64,000 bases of DNA from an uncultured Bacteroidales bacterium (GCA_937916355.1 CALFTM010000048.1:1-64000); one strand, 5' to 3'. Counted from the stretch's first letter, positions 8,341 through 18,801 are shown. Made by a program: numbers and translations. The notes: a model not told the origin generated them from the sequence alone.

Positions 8341-9750
8341 CTACTTCTTATCCTTCTTGCGATTCACAAGTTCCTCTTCCAATATCATGTCCAAAGTCTC
8401 CATGTCGATCTTCTTGGCAATGATCTTTCTGTTCTTATCAAGCAAATAGAGAGCCGGCGTCGCCGAGGTGTCATAAGAATCCCAGAACCAAGACTCTCGC
8501 TCCGGATCCCACACATTGACCCAATCATTCAACTTATGTTTATTGACAAACTCCATCCACTCCTTTCGGTCGGTCTGGGTATAAACTGCAAACACCTCAA
8601 ATCCTTTATCTTTCCACTTTGAATAAACCGAGTCGTGAAGTACCGGCGTTGTCTTACGACAATGTCCGCAGGAAGGCTCATAGAAATAGACCAACACGCA
8701 CTCCGACTTGATCTGGCTCAATTTCACGAAGTCATTCATAGAGTCGCGCACCGCCAACTCCTTCGCCTGCATTCCAATGAGGTTATGTCTGATTTTCTTC
8801 GCCTCTTTCCTCAAGGTGTTCACCCACGCAGTGTCAGCCCAAGTCGCCAATCCTGAGAAATAGTACTTTTCAGCGATTAAGTACCACATCTTGTCCATTC
8901 CCATCATCTTGCTTGAGATACCATAGTTGATCATCTTGCTGGTCATCACTTTAAATGTCAAGCTATCACCACGGCTCTTTTCGATCAAATCGAAAGCAGC
9001 GGCAGCCAGCGTGTCTGGGTCTTGCAAAATATGCTTGCTGATATAACCATCCACCATATTCGTGAAATACGGAGTACGGAGGAAACGAGGGTCACTCAAA
9101 TTGATATTGTCAAAATAGTGACGTTTAAAATGTTGGTAACGACTACGATTGCGGATAGAATCTGGCAACTCCTTCATTTCAGGAGTCTCAACAGGAATCG
9201 TTCCTTTGATATATGCTCCTAAGAAATCCTTTTCGTGATTGGTCAGCACCTCATTTTGGCGAGACATCACCTCCTCAGTCATCGCATCAAGCTTTTTACC
9301 AAAACTTGCCGAATCGACCTTTTTGTCCCGATAATCTTTCACCAATTCAGACCGTTTTTTATTCATATCCGAAAGGAATGTGAAATAGTTTTGAAAATCC
9401 ACACTCTCTGCCGCACCATTGATTTTTGCGTTATTGATTTTGGTGGTATCCACACTAACTTGGATATTCTGGTCACTACCGACCAACAAATCAAAATACT
9501 TGTTGGAGTTGAAGAAGATGATGTAAACACCCTCATCCAACTTCTTATCTCCTTTGAAAGCCCCCTGCCCTTTGGAGTTCAATACAACTGTATCTTTTGA
9601 GTAAGTTCCTCCATTCATATAATAGGCGAGGTACACCGTGTCATTCTTCACCTGCGGCACGTTCAAAGAGATATTGTAACCTGAAGCAGCATAAGCTGAA
9701 CCCATAAACAGACCACACAAGAGGGTCAATGCACAAAATATTTTTTTCAT
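8341..9750 (-). CDS. DUF4369/DUF5106 thioredoxin-like secreted protein
   Basis: About 469 residues from ATG 9750 (MKKIFCALTLL; an in-frame ATG nine bases earlier is less likely). Signal peptide ending near AYA-ASG. The N-terminal ~110 residues are a DUF4369-like beta domain (ISLNVPQVKNDTVYLAYY), the middle a helical DUF5106-like region, and the last ~150 residues a thioredoxin fold with the intact redox motif CGHC in YEPSCGHCRKTTP. Expected periplasmic or membrane-associated thiol-disulfide exchange. The partner is not visible in the neighbourhood. It ends 19 bases from the carbonic anhydrase start. Confidence 0.85.
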   Translation of the reverse strand: MKKIFCALTLLCGLFMGSAYAASGYNISLNVPQVKNDTVYLAYYMNGGTYSKDTVVLNSKGQGAFKGDKKLDEGVYIIFFNSNKYFDLLVGSDQNIQVSVDTTKINNAKINGAAESVDFQNYFTFLSDMNKKRSELVKDYRDKKVDSASFGKKLDAMTEEVMSRQNEVLTNHEKDFLGAYIKGTIPVETPEMKELPDSIRNRSRYQHFKRHYFDNINLSDPRFLRTPYFTNMVDGYISKHILQDPDTLAAAAFDLIEKSRGDSLTFKVMTSKMINYGISSKMMGMDKMWYLIAEKYYFSGLATWADTAWVNTLRKEAKKIRHNLIGMQAKELAVRDSMNDFVKLSQIKSECVLVYFYEPSCGHCRKTTPVLHDSVYSKWKDKGFEVFAVYTQTDRKEWMEFVNKHKLNDWVNVWDPERESWFWDSYDTSATPALYLLDKNRKIIAKKIDMETLDMILEEELVNRKKDKK

Positions 9751-9824
9751 ATCTAACAAGCTAATCGTTTCTAAATTTTAGTTGTTTACAAAGATTATGC
9801 GAAATTAAAAAAAATATAAGTTTT

Positions 9825-11609
9825 TCACAATTTTTCCGTAACTTCTTTCAGCCAATCTTTCGCTTTTTTGGAGAAAAGTCTCGGTAATATTTCAGTCCGA
9901 ACCTTTTCATGGTAGTTGTTCACCCAAGCAATCTCCTTTTCGTCGAGCATGGTTTTATCAATCAGGCGAGGCTCGTAAGGAAAGAGCGTAAGTGTTTCAA
10001 ACCGTAGAAATTCGCCAAACTCACTTCTTCCATCCGCCACCACTTGCACCATGTTTTCTATTCGGATGCCATGCACCCCTGCTCGATAGACTCCGGGTTC
10101 ATCAGACAATAACATACCCTCCTGCAAGACTGCTGAAGTATTGCCTGTCCGACTAATTTTTTGAGGGCCTTCATGAACACTTAAAAAGAAACCGACACCA
10201 TGCCCAGTACCATGCCCATAATCCAACCCCTCTCTCCACAAATGCTGATGGGCAAGCACATCCAATTCACCCCCTCTCGTCCCCTTCAAAAAACGGGCGG
10301 AAGCCAAGGCGATGTGTCCTTTCAACACTGCGGTATAATCTCTTTTTTGCTCCGCCGTCGGCACTCCGAACGCAAAGACCCTCGTTATATCAGTTGTTCC
10401 ATCGTAATAATTTCCTCCGGAATCAATCAGCAACAAAGAGTCTGTCCCCACCTCTGCACAATCCTCTTCTTTCGGAGAATAGTGAACGACCGCACCATTG
10501 GGGCCATAGGCTGAAATCGTTTCAAAACTATCAGAAAAGTAGTTTTCCTGCATTTTTCTATGCTTCGCTAAAATTCTCGAAACATCAATTTCCGTAGTAC
10601 GAACATGCTCTTCTATCCTCGTTTTGATTTCTGAAATCGCCTCAACAAGTGCCACACCATCCTTCACCATGGCATTGCGAACGCAACGGCACTCCGTGGC
10701 ATTCTTCACACTTTTCAAAAGTGGAACGGGAGAGGGTTCGCTGCAATGATGATAATATGGAGCGAAACAATGGAACAGGTTGTGGTTCAATCGTGACGGA
10801 TCTATGGAAAACTTCACATCCGACCGGCAAGAAAATTTCTTCACATAACCCTTCACCTTCTCATAGCGGCAAATTCGCACTTTATTTTCTTTGAGATATT
10901 TTTTCATGCCTTCGTCAAAACGACTCTCATCGGCAAAAAGGATAGATGTGCCATTTCTCGCCAAAATCGCATAAGAAATCACGTAGGGCGTGTATGAAGA
11001 ATCTGAAGAGCGAATATTGAATGTCCATGCAATATCATCTAAAGAAGAGAGGAAGAGGTGGGTGACTTCCGAAGAAATCGAAGCAAAAATCCTTTCTTTC
11101 TTTTCCGAAAAAGATTCTCCACAATATTCCACCGGATGCAAAAAAACGGGAGTATTGGGCAAATCTGGCATATCAACATACTTATCTAATCGAAAATCTG
11201 TAAAAAAACAACCATCTTCTTGCCTGACGATAGAATATAATTTATCTGTAAATGATTTTGAGAAAAAATCACCATCGAATACGACTGTGTGATAAAACTC
11301 TTCAAAGCTTGCAAGCCATTCCAAAGGTTCTTCTCCTGTAACCATCTGTTTGATGGAAATGGAGGTTCCCTGCAACTCCTTTTCCGCCTGCAACAGATAG
11401 CGTGAGTCTGTCCACAAAAAGTCACCGAAATCAGATAGCACCAAAAATCCATTGGAGCCAGAAAAACCGGTAACACGTTCCAATATCTTCCAACGCTCAC
11501 AAGGATACTCACTCAAATGAGGGTCTCCGGTGGTCAAAAAGAAAAATTTTGCTTTTTCCCTCTCCATTTTTCTCTTTATTTTCGCTATGATTTCCAGTCT
11601 TTTTTCCAT
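9825..11609 (-). CDS. pepP: Aminopeptidase P family (Xaa-Pro aminopeptidase, M24)
   Basis: 594 residues, the long three-domain form: two creatinase-like N-terminal domains and a C-terminal pita-bread M24 domain. Metal ligands are visible in order: the two aspartates in LIDSGGNYYDGTTDITR, the histidine in GHGTGHGVG, and the glutamates in SDEPGVY and GIRIENM. It releases N-terminal residues before proline, probably in the cytoplasm since no signal peptide is present. ATG at 11609 is preceded by an AT-rich 240-base divergent region. The symbol is by family; substrate range is not proven. Confidence 0.92.
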   Translation of the reverse strand: MEKRLEIIAKIKRKMEREKAKFFFLTTGDPHLSEYPCERWKILERVTGFSGSNGFLVLSDFGDFLWTDSRYLLQAEKELQGTSISIKQMVTGEEPLEWLASFEEFYHTVVFDGDFFSKSFTDKLYSIVRQEDGCFFTDFRLDKYVDMPDLPNTPVFLHPVEYCGESFSEKKERIFASISSEVTHLFLSSLDDIAWTFNIRSSDSSYTPYVISYAILARNGTSILFADESRFDEGMKKYLKENKVRICRYEKVKGYVKKFSCRSDVKFSIDPSRLNHNLFHCFAPYYHHCSEPSPVPLLKSVKNATECRCVRNAMVKDGVALVEAISEIKTRIEEHVRTTEIDVSRILAKHRKMQENYFSDSFETISAYGPNGAVVHYSPKEEDCAEVGTDSLLLIDSGGNYYDGTTDITRVFAFGVPTAEQKRDYTAVLKGHIALASARFLKGTRGGELDVLAHQHLWREGLDYGHGTGHGVGFFLSVHEGPQKISRTGNTSAVLQEGMLLSDEPGVYRAGVHGIRIENMVQVVADGRSEFGEFLRFETLTLFPYEPRLIDKTMLDEKEIAWVNNYHEKVRTEILPRLFSKKAKDWLKEVTEKL

Positions 11610-11814
11610 AACCTACATCTTATTTCTCTCTGTTTCTATAAAAACAACTTTTATAAAATAGATTTTATGTTTTAGGATTCTAATTTATAGAAGCTGCCTT
11701 TATTTTTTATGTTACTAAATGAACAATTTGAACAAAAATAGGCATAAAAGACCATCTTTCTCGAAATTTCAGATAGTTATTTTAATATTATTCCTTAAAA
11801 GTTGTAAAATAAAC

Positions 11815-11822
11815 TATATTTG
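11815..11822 (+). promoter_or_regulatory. -7 box for the GT51 gene
   Basis: TATATTTG, 27 bases before the ATG at 11850. No clear -33 TTG at the right distance. Confidence 0.5.
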
Positions 11823-11849
11823 CAAAGCAACTACATAGAATTATAGAGA

Positions 11850-13934
11850 ATGAGAAAAAATAAAAAACTATACATAACAATTGCAGTGTGTCTGCTTTTG
11901 GCTATCGTCGCCTATGCCATATTTGCCACACGAAGTCAAATCATCGGTTCTGCCCTCGACAAGAGAATCTCCGATTTTGAAAAAAAGACAAACTGTAAAA
12001 TCCTTTATGGAGAATTGAATATCGAGGGTATTTCTTTCTTTTCCGTCAAAGACCTCACAGTCATCACGCCTCAAAACGACACGTTATTGAGTATATCTTC
12101 GCTCTCTGCCCTTTTCAATCCCATATCTCTCCTCCATGGAGATAAACGACTGAAAAGCATCAATGCAGAGGGCGCACGACTAAACATCATCCACACCCCT
12201 AAAAAGAAGAATTACACCTTTATCACAAACTATATAAATGAGCGTGGAAAAAGGGATACACACGACTCCGTTGACTCAACCCAATCTCTATTCAAACGAA
12301 TCAATAGCCAAACTCAAAAGATTGCCAAACTTCACCATTTCCTGACAAAAGTAGCACCAAAAGATATTTCCATCAAGGAGTGGACTACTCATCTGAGAAC
12401 GGACAGTATGAACATCCAGTTCTATCTTCCTGAGACTCAAATGGAACAGAGGGCTTTTTTCTCTCAAATGATTCTACTCGATAAAAACGAGAACTCTAAC
12501 CAAGAGGGGAAAAACAAATATTACATCTTCAAAGGCAATTTGGGCGAAAAGTCTTCTGACGAGAGCAATATCGTAATCTACAGTCTAAACAACAACTCTG
12601 TAGAAGTTCCTTTTTTACAAAAAAATTTCAATTCTTCCCTAACTTTTGACACGCTGAAAGCCTCGTTGTCTTCAAAAGAGGGAGAGGACGAGACGGTTTG
12701 GTTCTCTGGAGAACTCTCTTGCCTCAACAGTTCTTTCTTTAGTCCTAAAATAACAGGAGACACAATTTTTTGCCACACGGCATCATTTGATTTCAAAACA
12801 ACCATCAAAGATGACAGACTTGAAATAGACTCTTCCAGTACAATCAAAATCAACGAGTTTGAAGTCCATCCTCATTTTGTCTGGCAAACTGAAATGGAGA
12901 ATCATGTGTTTTCCATTGATGTGTCCGCCCCCTCGTTTGAAGCACAAAATCTATTTTCTTCTATTCCGGATGGACTTTGCCCTCACTTGAAAGGCATTAA
13001 AACTTCAGGGAAACTCTCCTACGATTTCCATTTCAAACTGGACACCAAGCAAATAGACAGTTTAGAGTTTTCATCTTCCATGACATCACACAATTTTAAC
13101 ATCCTACAATTTGGAGCAACAGACTTTAGAATCCCTAACAATGCTTTTACCCATCACATATACGAAAATGGAGTGAAGAAACGTTCCATTCTCTTATCGG
13201 AAGAGAATCCAAACTACGTATGCACCGATCAAGTATCGCCTTATCTGACCAATTCAATCTTGATTTCAGAAGACGGACTCTTTTTTCACCACAAAGGGTT
13301 TCTTGAAAGTGCTTTACGGGCTTCCATTATACAAAACATAAAAGAGAAAAAGTTTGCCAGAGGTGGCAGCACCATCTCCATGCAACTGGTGAAAAACTTG
13401 TGGCTCAGCAAAGAAAAGACGCTTGCTCGCAAATTGGAGGAGGCTTTGATCGTTTGGCTCATAGAAAACAAACGACTGATATCGAAAGAAAGGATGTTTG
13501 AGATTTACTTGAACATCATCGAATGGGGACCTGATGTTTACGGAGCAAAAGAGGCGGCTCAATACTATTTCGAGAAAGAACCTTCTCTTCTCTCTATTGA
13601 AGAGGCAATATTCCTAACCAGCATCATACCCAAACCCAAAAAATTCAAATGGTCTTTTGATAAAGAGCAAAATCTAAAGCCTTATCTGGCAGACTATTAC
13701 AAATTAGTGGCAAGCAAATTACTGAAAAGAGAAATCATTTCAGAAAAAGATACTGCCCAGCTAATCCCTAACGTAAAACTAACCGGAGAGGCGAGATTTT
13801 TACTAAACGGGAATGAGAAAGATTCGGATTCAGACTCCACGGAAGAGGATTCTCTTCACTTCGATGGTTATAAAAACATTATCCTTCTAAATAGTGATGA
13901 AATTTTTTCAGACTCAACTCATTCGACAAATTGA
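11850..13934 (+). CDS. Transglycosylase (GT51) with large N-terminal extension
   Basis: 694 residues. A signal anchor lies at about 7-27. Residues ~30-440 form a long beta-rich region that resembles AsmA/DUF748-like periplasmic proteins (ADSIDE-type 'NAEGARLNI', repeated 'FHFKLDTKQ' patterns). The GT51 domain follows at about 470-620: EDGLFFHHKG (catalytic glutamate), RGGSTISMQLVKNLWL, and EIYLNIIEWGP. No transpeptidase domain follows, so it would polymerise glycan chains from lipid II but not cross-link. The ending is acidic and Ser-rich. Overlaps nnrDE by 38 bases. The GT51 call is secure; the role of the extension is unknown. Confidence 0.85.
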   Translation: MRKNKKLYITIAVCLLLAIVAYAIFATRSQIIGSALDKRISDFEKKTNCKILYGELNIEGISFFSVKDLTVITPQNDTLLSISSLSALFNPISLLHGDKRLKSINAEGARLNIIHTPKKKNYTFITNYINERGKRDTHDSVDSTQSLFKRINSQTQKIAKLHHFLTKVAPKDISIKEWTTHLRTDSMNIQFYLPETQMEQRAFFSQMILLDKNENSNQEGKNKYYIFKGNLGEKSSDESNIVIYSLNNNSVEVPFLQKNFNSSLTFDTLKASLSSKEGEDETVWFSGELSCLNSSFFSPKITGDTIFCHTASFDFKTTIKDDRLEIDSSSTIKINEFEVHPHFVWQTEMENHVFSIDVSAPSFEAQNLFSSIPDGLCPHLKGIKTSGKLSYDFHFKLDTKQIDSLEFSSSMTSHNFNILQFGATDFRIPNNAFTHHIYENGVKKRSILLSEENPNYVCTDQVSPYLTNSILISEDGLFFHHKGFLESALRASIIQNIKEKKFARGGSTISMQLVKNLWLSKEKTLARKLEEALIVWLIENKRLISKERMFEIYLNIIEWGPDVYGAKEAAQYYFEKEPSLLSIEEAIFLTSIIPKPKKFKWSFDKEQNLKPYLADYYKLVASKLLKREIISEKDTAQLIPNVKLTGEARFLLNGNEKDSDSDSTEEDSLHFDGYKNIILLNSDEIFSDSTHSTN

Positions 13935-15405
13935 CAGAATGACAATAGAAAAAGAGCCGATAAGCTCTTTTAACCTCATGAAACGTGCCTCATTGGCATT
14001 CTTCAACCGTCTGTTACCTCATCTTCCGCAAGAGGGGGAAGTCGTCGTGGTTGCAGGTGCCGGTAACAACGGAGGTGACGCAATGGTGGTCGCCCGTCTT
14101 CTCTTGAACATCGGGATAGTTCCAAAGGTCTTCCTGATTTCTCCTAAAGGGACTCTTTCTGAGGATTGCCAAAAAGCATACGAAGAGCTGGCTGAGAAAA
14201 CCCTCATCCATAAAATAACCCACTCGCACGAACTGGACGATGAGAATATCTTCTCTTGTGACCTACTCATTGATGGTTTGTTCGGTTCTGGATTGAACAG
14301 ACCTTTAGAAGGAATTTTCGCACTGACAGTGGAAAGAATCAACCATTGCAAGGGCAAAATCTTCTCGATCGACCTTCCTTCGGGACTTTTCGGAGAGGAC
14401 AACAGTAAAAATGACCACAACCATATTGTCAACGCTTCCCACACTTTCTCTTTTCAAACGCCTAAACCATCTTTTTTCATGGCTGAAAACGAAAGACATT
14501 TAGGGGAATGGGAGATTTTGGACATCCAACTTCATCCAAAAGCTCTTTCTGAAACTGAATCTCCGTTCTATTACACAGAAAGCTCTGACATCTCTTTTTT
14601 GAAACGCAGCAAGTTTGGACACAAAGGGACTTTCGGACATGCCCTGATCGTTGCTGGTTCTTTTGGAATGATGGGGGCTGCAGTATTGGCTGCAAAAGCG
14701 GCGTTGAGAACTGGTTGCGGACTTACAACCATACATACTCCTCAGTGTGGCTACACAATCATGCAAATCTCCATTCCCGAAGCGATTGTCTCATTGGATG
14801 CTCAACAGAACTGCTTCTCTGACATCCCTGACATATCAAAATATACCGCCATTGGTGTCGGTCCGGGACTGGGCTGCGAAGAAAGTAGCATAAATGGATT
14901 GAAACTTCTATTAGAGAAAAAACCAGAAAAATTGGTGCTGGACGCAGATGCTCTAAACATATTATCAAAAAACAGAGAGTTGTGGGAACTCCTGCCTCCC
15001 AAAACCATCCTAACCCCACACCCAAAAGAGTTCGAGAGACTCATCGGCATGAAAAAATCTGCTTATGAGTGCTGGCTGACTCAAATGGAGATTTCTCAGA
15101 AGAAGAACATCATCATCATTTTAAAAGGAGCGTACACAAGCATATCTCTTCCTGACGGAACATTACACATCAATTCTACAGGAAATTCCGGCATGGCGAC
15201 AGCAGGAAGCGGAGACACCCTAACTGGCATTCTCACCTCCCTATTAGCGCAAGGATACACACCAGAAAAAGCGGCCATCTTAGGGGTATGGCTACACGGA
15301 AAAGCGGGAGACCTTGCCTTATCAAGAGAGTCAGAAGAGAGTCTGTTGGCAAGCGACATCATTGAAAACATCGGGAACGTCTATAAAACCCATAATAATT
15401 TTTAA
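13897..15405 (+). CDS. nnrDE: Bifunctional NAD(P)H-hydrate epimerase/dehydratase
   Basis: 502 residues from ATG 13897 (a GTG lies one codon earlier). Repairs hydrated NAD(P)H: the N-terminal NnrE half (about 1-215) epimerises the R and S hydrates, with GAGNNGGDAMVVARLL and IDLPSGL visible; the C-terminal NnrD half (about 225-500) dehydrates S-NAD(P)HX, with VLDADALN and the phosphate-binding NSGMATAGSGDTL. The start is supported by the family's N-terminal pattern 'KFFQTQLIRQID..TI..EPISS..LM.RA', which requires overlap with the preceding GT51 gene. The overlap implies translational coupling. Confidence 0.94.
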   Translation: MKFFQTQLIRQIDRMTIEKEPISSFNLMKRASLAFFNRLLPHLPQEGEVVVVAGAGNNGGDAMVVARLLLNIGIVPKVFLISPKGTLSEDCQKAYEELAEKTLIHKITHSHELDDENIFSCDLLIDGLFGSGLNRPLEGIFALTVERINHCKGKIFSIDLPSGLFGEDNSKNDHNHIVNASHTFSFQTPKPSFFMAENERHLGEWEILDIQLHPKALSETESPFYYTESSDISFLKRSKFGHKGTFGHALIVAGSFGMMGAAVLAAKAALRTGCGLTTIHTPQCGYTIMQISIPEAIVSLDAQQNCFSDIPDISKYTAIGVGPGLGCEESSINGLKLLLEKKPEKLVLDADALNILSKNRELWELLPPKTILTPHPKEFERLIGMKKSAYECWLTQMEISQKKNIIIILKGAYTSISLPDGTLHINSTGNSGMATAGSGDTLTGILTSLLAQGYTPEKAAILGVWLHGKAGDLALSRESEESLLASDIIENIGNVYKTHNNF

Positions 15406-15425
15406 ATTCAACATAAAAAGATGAT

Positions 15426-15467
15426 AAAAAGAGGCAGTCCGAAAACCGAACTGCCCCTTCCTCTTTT
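15426..15467. terminator. Bidirectional terminator between nnrDE and the DASS gene
   Basis: Nested hairpin: outer AAAAGAGG/CCTCTTTT and inner GGCAGT-CG/CG-ACTGCC around an AAAAC loop. Serves both convergent genes. Confidence 0.75.
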
Positions 15468-15485
15468 GATAGTATAAGATAAAAA

Positions 15486-16910
15486 TTACAACAAGCCCAT
15501 TTTACCAACAAACACCAATAATGTGTAACCCAAAATCATACTAATAACTCCTACAATTATACCCACAAGAGCCATATCCTTTTGCTGGATGAAGCCTTTT
15601 GCGTATGCCAAGGCATTAGGAGGTGTACTGATTGGCAATGCCATTGCAAACGATGCAGAAAGAGCCAACCCTATAATCAAAGTTTTCACACCTCCATAAG
15701 GAAGCAACTCTTGTTGCATTCCGGAACCTACTGCCACTAAAATCGGAATCAATAATGCCGCAGTTGCAGAATTAGACATAAAAGTGGACATCACAATACA
15801 CAACAAACCAGAACCAACAATCACAACCAATGGAGACCAAGTACTAAATGGAATTGCTTTAACCAAATGCTCTGCCAAACCAGTCTTATCCAATCCGATA
15901 CCTAAGGCAAAACCTCCTGCAACCAACCAAAGTACATCCCAATCAATCAAGCGCAAGTCCTCCTTGGTGAAGATGCCGCAAATGCTGAACACCGCAAACG
16001 GAATCAAAGCCACTACATTAGAATTAACACCGGTCAACTTGTCTGTAACCCACAATAAAATTGTTAATGCAAATGTAATATAAACGATGTAGGCTTTAGG
16101 ACTCTTTTCAAATTCTCCTTCAATCTCAATTTTAATATTTTTTTGAGAGAATGGGAACAATTTAATCAAAACAAACCACATGATTAACAATATTACCAAA
16201 GCCAAAGGAATCATTATCATCGCCCAATCCCCAAAACCAATATTGATACCCAATAGGTTTTCTAAGTTACCCTTAGCAATGGCATTAGGAGGTGTACCGA
16301 TTGGAGTACCAATACCACCAATATTTGCTGCAACAGGGATAGCTAAAGCCAAGGCGATTTTACCCTTACCATTAGCAGGAAGAGAAGATAATACCGGAGT
16401 TAAAATTGCTAACATCATAGCAGCCGTTGCAGTATTACTCATAAACATAGAAAACACACCGGTAACAAGAAGGAAACCTAACAACACAAACTCTGAACGA
16501 GTTCCGAAAGGAGCTAACATCACCTTTGCCAAAGCCGCATCCAACTTGTATTTTGTAGCAGTAATAGCCAGCACAAAACCTCCCATGAACAACATGATAG
16601 TTGGGTCGGCAAACGAAGCCATCAAAGCTTTATTACCGATTGGAGTACCAAATGTAGGATCATCTACACGCATAAAATTAAACATACTGTCAGAGGTAGT
16701 CAACAACATAAGCACCAACACCAAAACAGATGTAGTCCAAATAGGAATTGATTCTGAAATCCACATATAAGCTGCAAAAATAAAGAGGGCAATCACGCGT
16801 TGCTCAATAATAGTCAATCCCGGAATACCAAAACTATCCAATGGGATAAACCATGCTATCAATGTCAATACAACAGAAATAGCCAAACCGATTATTTTTT
16901 TTGAATCCAT
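15486..16910 (-). CDS. DASS/SLC13 family sodium-anion symporter
   Basis: 474 residues, about 12 membrane segments. Family signatures in both inverted repeats: SNTATAAMM...TPPNAIA in the first half and SNSATAALLIPI...STPPNALAYAKG in the second (the SNT/Na+ and anion site motifs). Imports di- or tricarboxylates such as succinate, or sulfate, with Na+. Seventeen bases downstream of the NhaD antiporter gene in one operon, so the antiporter may maintain the Na+ gradient this carrier uses. Substrate not decidable by eye. Confidence 0.9.
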   Translation of the reverse strand: MDSKKIIGLAISVVLTLIAWFIPLDSFGIPGLTIIEQRVIALFIFAAYMWISESIPIWTTSVLVLVLMLLTTSDSMFNFMRVDDPTFGTPIGNKALMASFADPTIMLFMGGFVLAITATKYKLDAALAKVMLAPFGTRSEFVLLGFLLVTGVFSMFMSNTATAAMMLAILTPVLSSLPANGKGKIALALAIPVAANIGGIGTPIGTPPNAIAKGNLENLLGINIGFGDWAMIMIPLALVILLIMWFVLIKLFPFSQKNIKIEIEGEFEKSPKAYIVYITFALTILLWVTDKLTGVNSNVVALIPFAVFSICGIFTKEDLRLIDWDVLWLVAGGFALGIGLDKTGLAEHLVKAIPFSTWSPLVVIVGSGLLCIVMSTFMSNSATAALLIPILVAVGSGMQQELLPYGGVKTLIIGLALSASFAMALPISTPPNALAYAKGFIQQKDMALVGIIVGVISMILGYTLLVFVGKMGLL

Positions 16911-16927
16911 AATATAAAACTATGATA

Positions 16928-18313
16928 CTACAAATAAATAGAAGATAATACAAAAAAAGCAGCACCTGCCAAATATCCCAGCATAGCTAATAGAGAGATG
17001 TTTTTAAGATACCAACCAAAAGAGATTTTTTCTAATCCCATCACTACAACACCGGCAGCAGAACCAATAATCAACATACTTCCACCAACACCGGCACAAT
17101 AAGCCAAGAATAACCAAAAATCTCCATCTACAGCATAATTTCCAACTTCCGCCAACTCATACATTCCCATGGCACCGGCCACAAGAGGAACATTATCTAC
17201 GATAGAAGATAAAAATCCGATGATAAGATTGACGATGTAAACGTTTTTATCAAAAACCTCATCCAACCATTGCGCCATCTGAGCCAATAATCCGGCAGAT
17301 TGCAATGCAGAGACAGCCATCAAGATTCCTAAAAAGAAAAGAATGGTAGTCATATCAATACGACTCAAAACCACTGAGATAGTCGCTTTATAATCCTGCG
17401 GCATGTTCCTTTTCTTCAAATACATAATTTCTGTATAGATCCACATCAAACTCAATCCCAACAAAACTCCAATAAATGGTGGCAAATGAGTGATAGTTTT
17501 GAAGATAGGAACAAACAATAAACAAGAGATACCCATCACGAAGATGATCAATCTTTCATTTTTCGTAATATAATCTTGAGTTCCCTTTTCTACAGAAGTT
17601 TCACTACTATTTTGCGAAACCAACTCTCCGGAGAGTTTTTTTGAGGCAAATAACAGAGGAACTATGAGAGAAATTAACGAAGGAACAATCAATGCTGGAA
17701 TAACACCTGAAGTAGAGATATTTCCTTTCACCCAAAGCATAATTGTTGTCACATCTCCAATCGGAGAAAAGGCTCCACCACTATTAGCCGCAATAATGAT
17801 AATACCTGCATAAATCCAACGATCTTTAGGGTCTGAAACCATCTTCCTCAACATCATGGTCATCACAATTGCAGTGGTAAGATTATCAAGCACAGCCGAC
17901 ATGAAAAAAGTTATAAGACCAATAATCCAAAGCAATTTTCGTTTGTTCTTGACAGTGATTCTATCTGTTATGATTGAAAAACCTCCATGTACATCGATTA
18001 ATTCGACAATCGTCATTGCTCCCATAAGGAAAAACAAAATCTCTGCGATGTCTCCGACATGTTCAATAATTTGGACACTTGTAACATAATCAAACACAGC
18101 CAAATTAGAAAAACCTTCTCCTCCCAATCCACTGGCTAAAAAGTTCTTAAACTCAGGGGTGTCGACTACAATATCCGGTGCAATAAATATGTATATTGTC
18201 CAGAGGAAACAACATAACACTAATGCAGAAGCTGCCTTGTTGACGTTGATTTGGTGTTCCATTGCGATGGCAGCATATCCCAACAGAAACAATACAACCA
18301 TTAAAACTAACAT
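16928..18313 (-). CDS. nhaD: NhaD-type Na+/H+ antiporter
   Basis: 461 residues, about 12-13 membrane segments. Belongs to the ion-transporter superfamily; features include FFMSAVLDNLTTAIVM, AANSGGAFSPIGDVTT and FLSSIVDNVPLVAG, with the aspartates D in VLDNLT and IVDNVP as likely ion-binding residues. Exchanges internal Na+ for external H+, maintaining sodium and pH homeostasis. First gene of a two-gene unit with the DASS carrier. Upstream lies a 488-base region with paired palindromes at 18396-18418. Confidence 0.9.
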   Translation of the reverse strand: MLVLMVVLFLLGYAAIAMEHQINVNKAASALVLCCFLWTIYIFIAPDIVVDTPEFKNFLASGLGGEGFSNLAVFDYVTSVQIIEHVGDIAEILFFLMGAMTIVELIDVHGGFSIITDRITVKNKRKLLWIIGLITFFMSAVLDNLTTAIVMTMMLRKMVSDPKDRWIYAGIIIIAANSGGAFSPIGDVTTIMLWVKGNISTSGVIPALIVPSLISLIVPLLFASKKLSGELVSQNSSETSVEKGTQDYITKNERLIIFVMGISCLLFVPIFKTITHLPPFIGVLLGLSLMWIYTEIMYLKKRNMPQDYKATISVVLSRIDMTTILFFLGILMAVSALQSAGLLAQMAQWLDEVFDKNVYIVNLIIGFLSSIVDNVPLVAGAMGMYELAEVGNYAVDGDFWLFLAYCAGVGGSMLIIGSAAGVVVMGLEKISFGWYLKNISLLAMLGYLAGAAFFVLSSIYL

Positions 18314-18801
18314 AGATACTATTTTTATAGTGATTAATTAAATTCAATGTTTTAATACTCTCATTGGATGCCGGCTTTATTACTTTTGAGACAGGAACAT
18401 GTTAATCGGAAACATGTTTTGAAAGTAGAATGCAATACAATGCTCCGATTTTTATTCCGTCTGCAGTTAATAAAAAACGCCACCACAAAGAGAACAGAAC
18501 TTTTAAATCTGCACTCCTTGAAAATTAGATAAGATTTCTATAGAACTACATTTTACCAAGTAACAGAACATTTTCCAAGTTCTCTACATTATCACAAACA
18601 GTAAGAACTAAAAAACCTCTATCATTTTGGCAACAAAATGAGATCTAAGATGATAGTTTAAATGAATGATTAAGACTATCCCCATAAACTCGATGGATAA
18701 ACACGAAAATAAGTACAAGTGACGGTAAAAACCACCTCACCTATTCTTCTTAATCACCATACCGATTACAGGAACAATCAAAATAAGAATAATCTTTAGA
18801 A
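18314..18801. other. 488-base intergenic region upstream of nhaD
   Basis: No ORF of note. It holds two 8-base palindromes AACATGTT at 18396-18403 and 18411-18418 (15 bases apart centre to centre), a possible dimer-binding operator. Otherwise AT-rich sequence with no recognised element. Confidence 0.5.
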
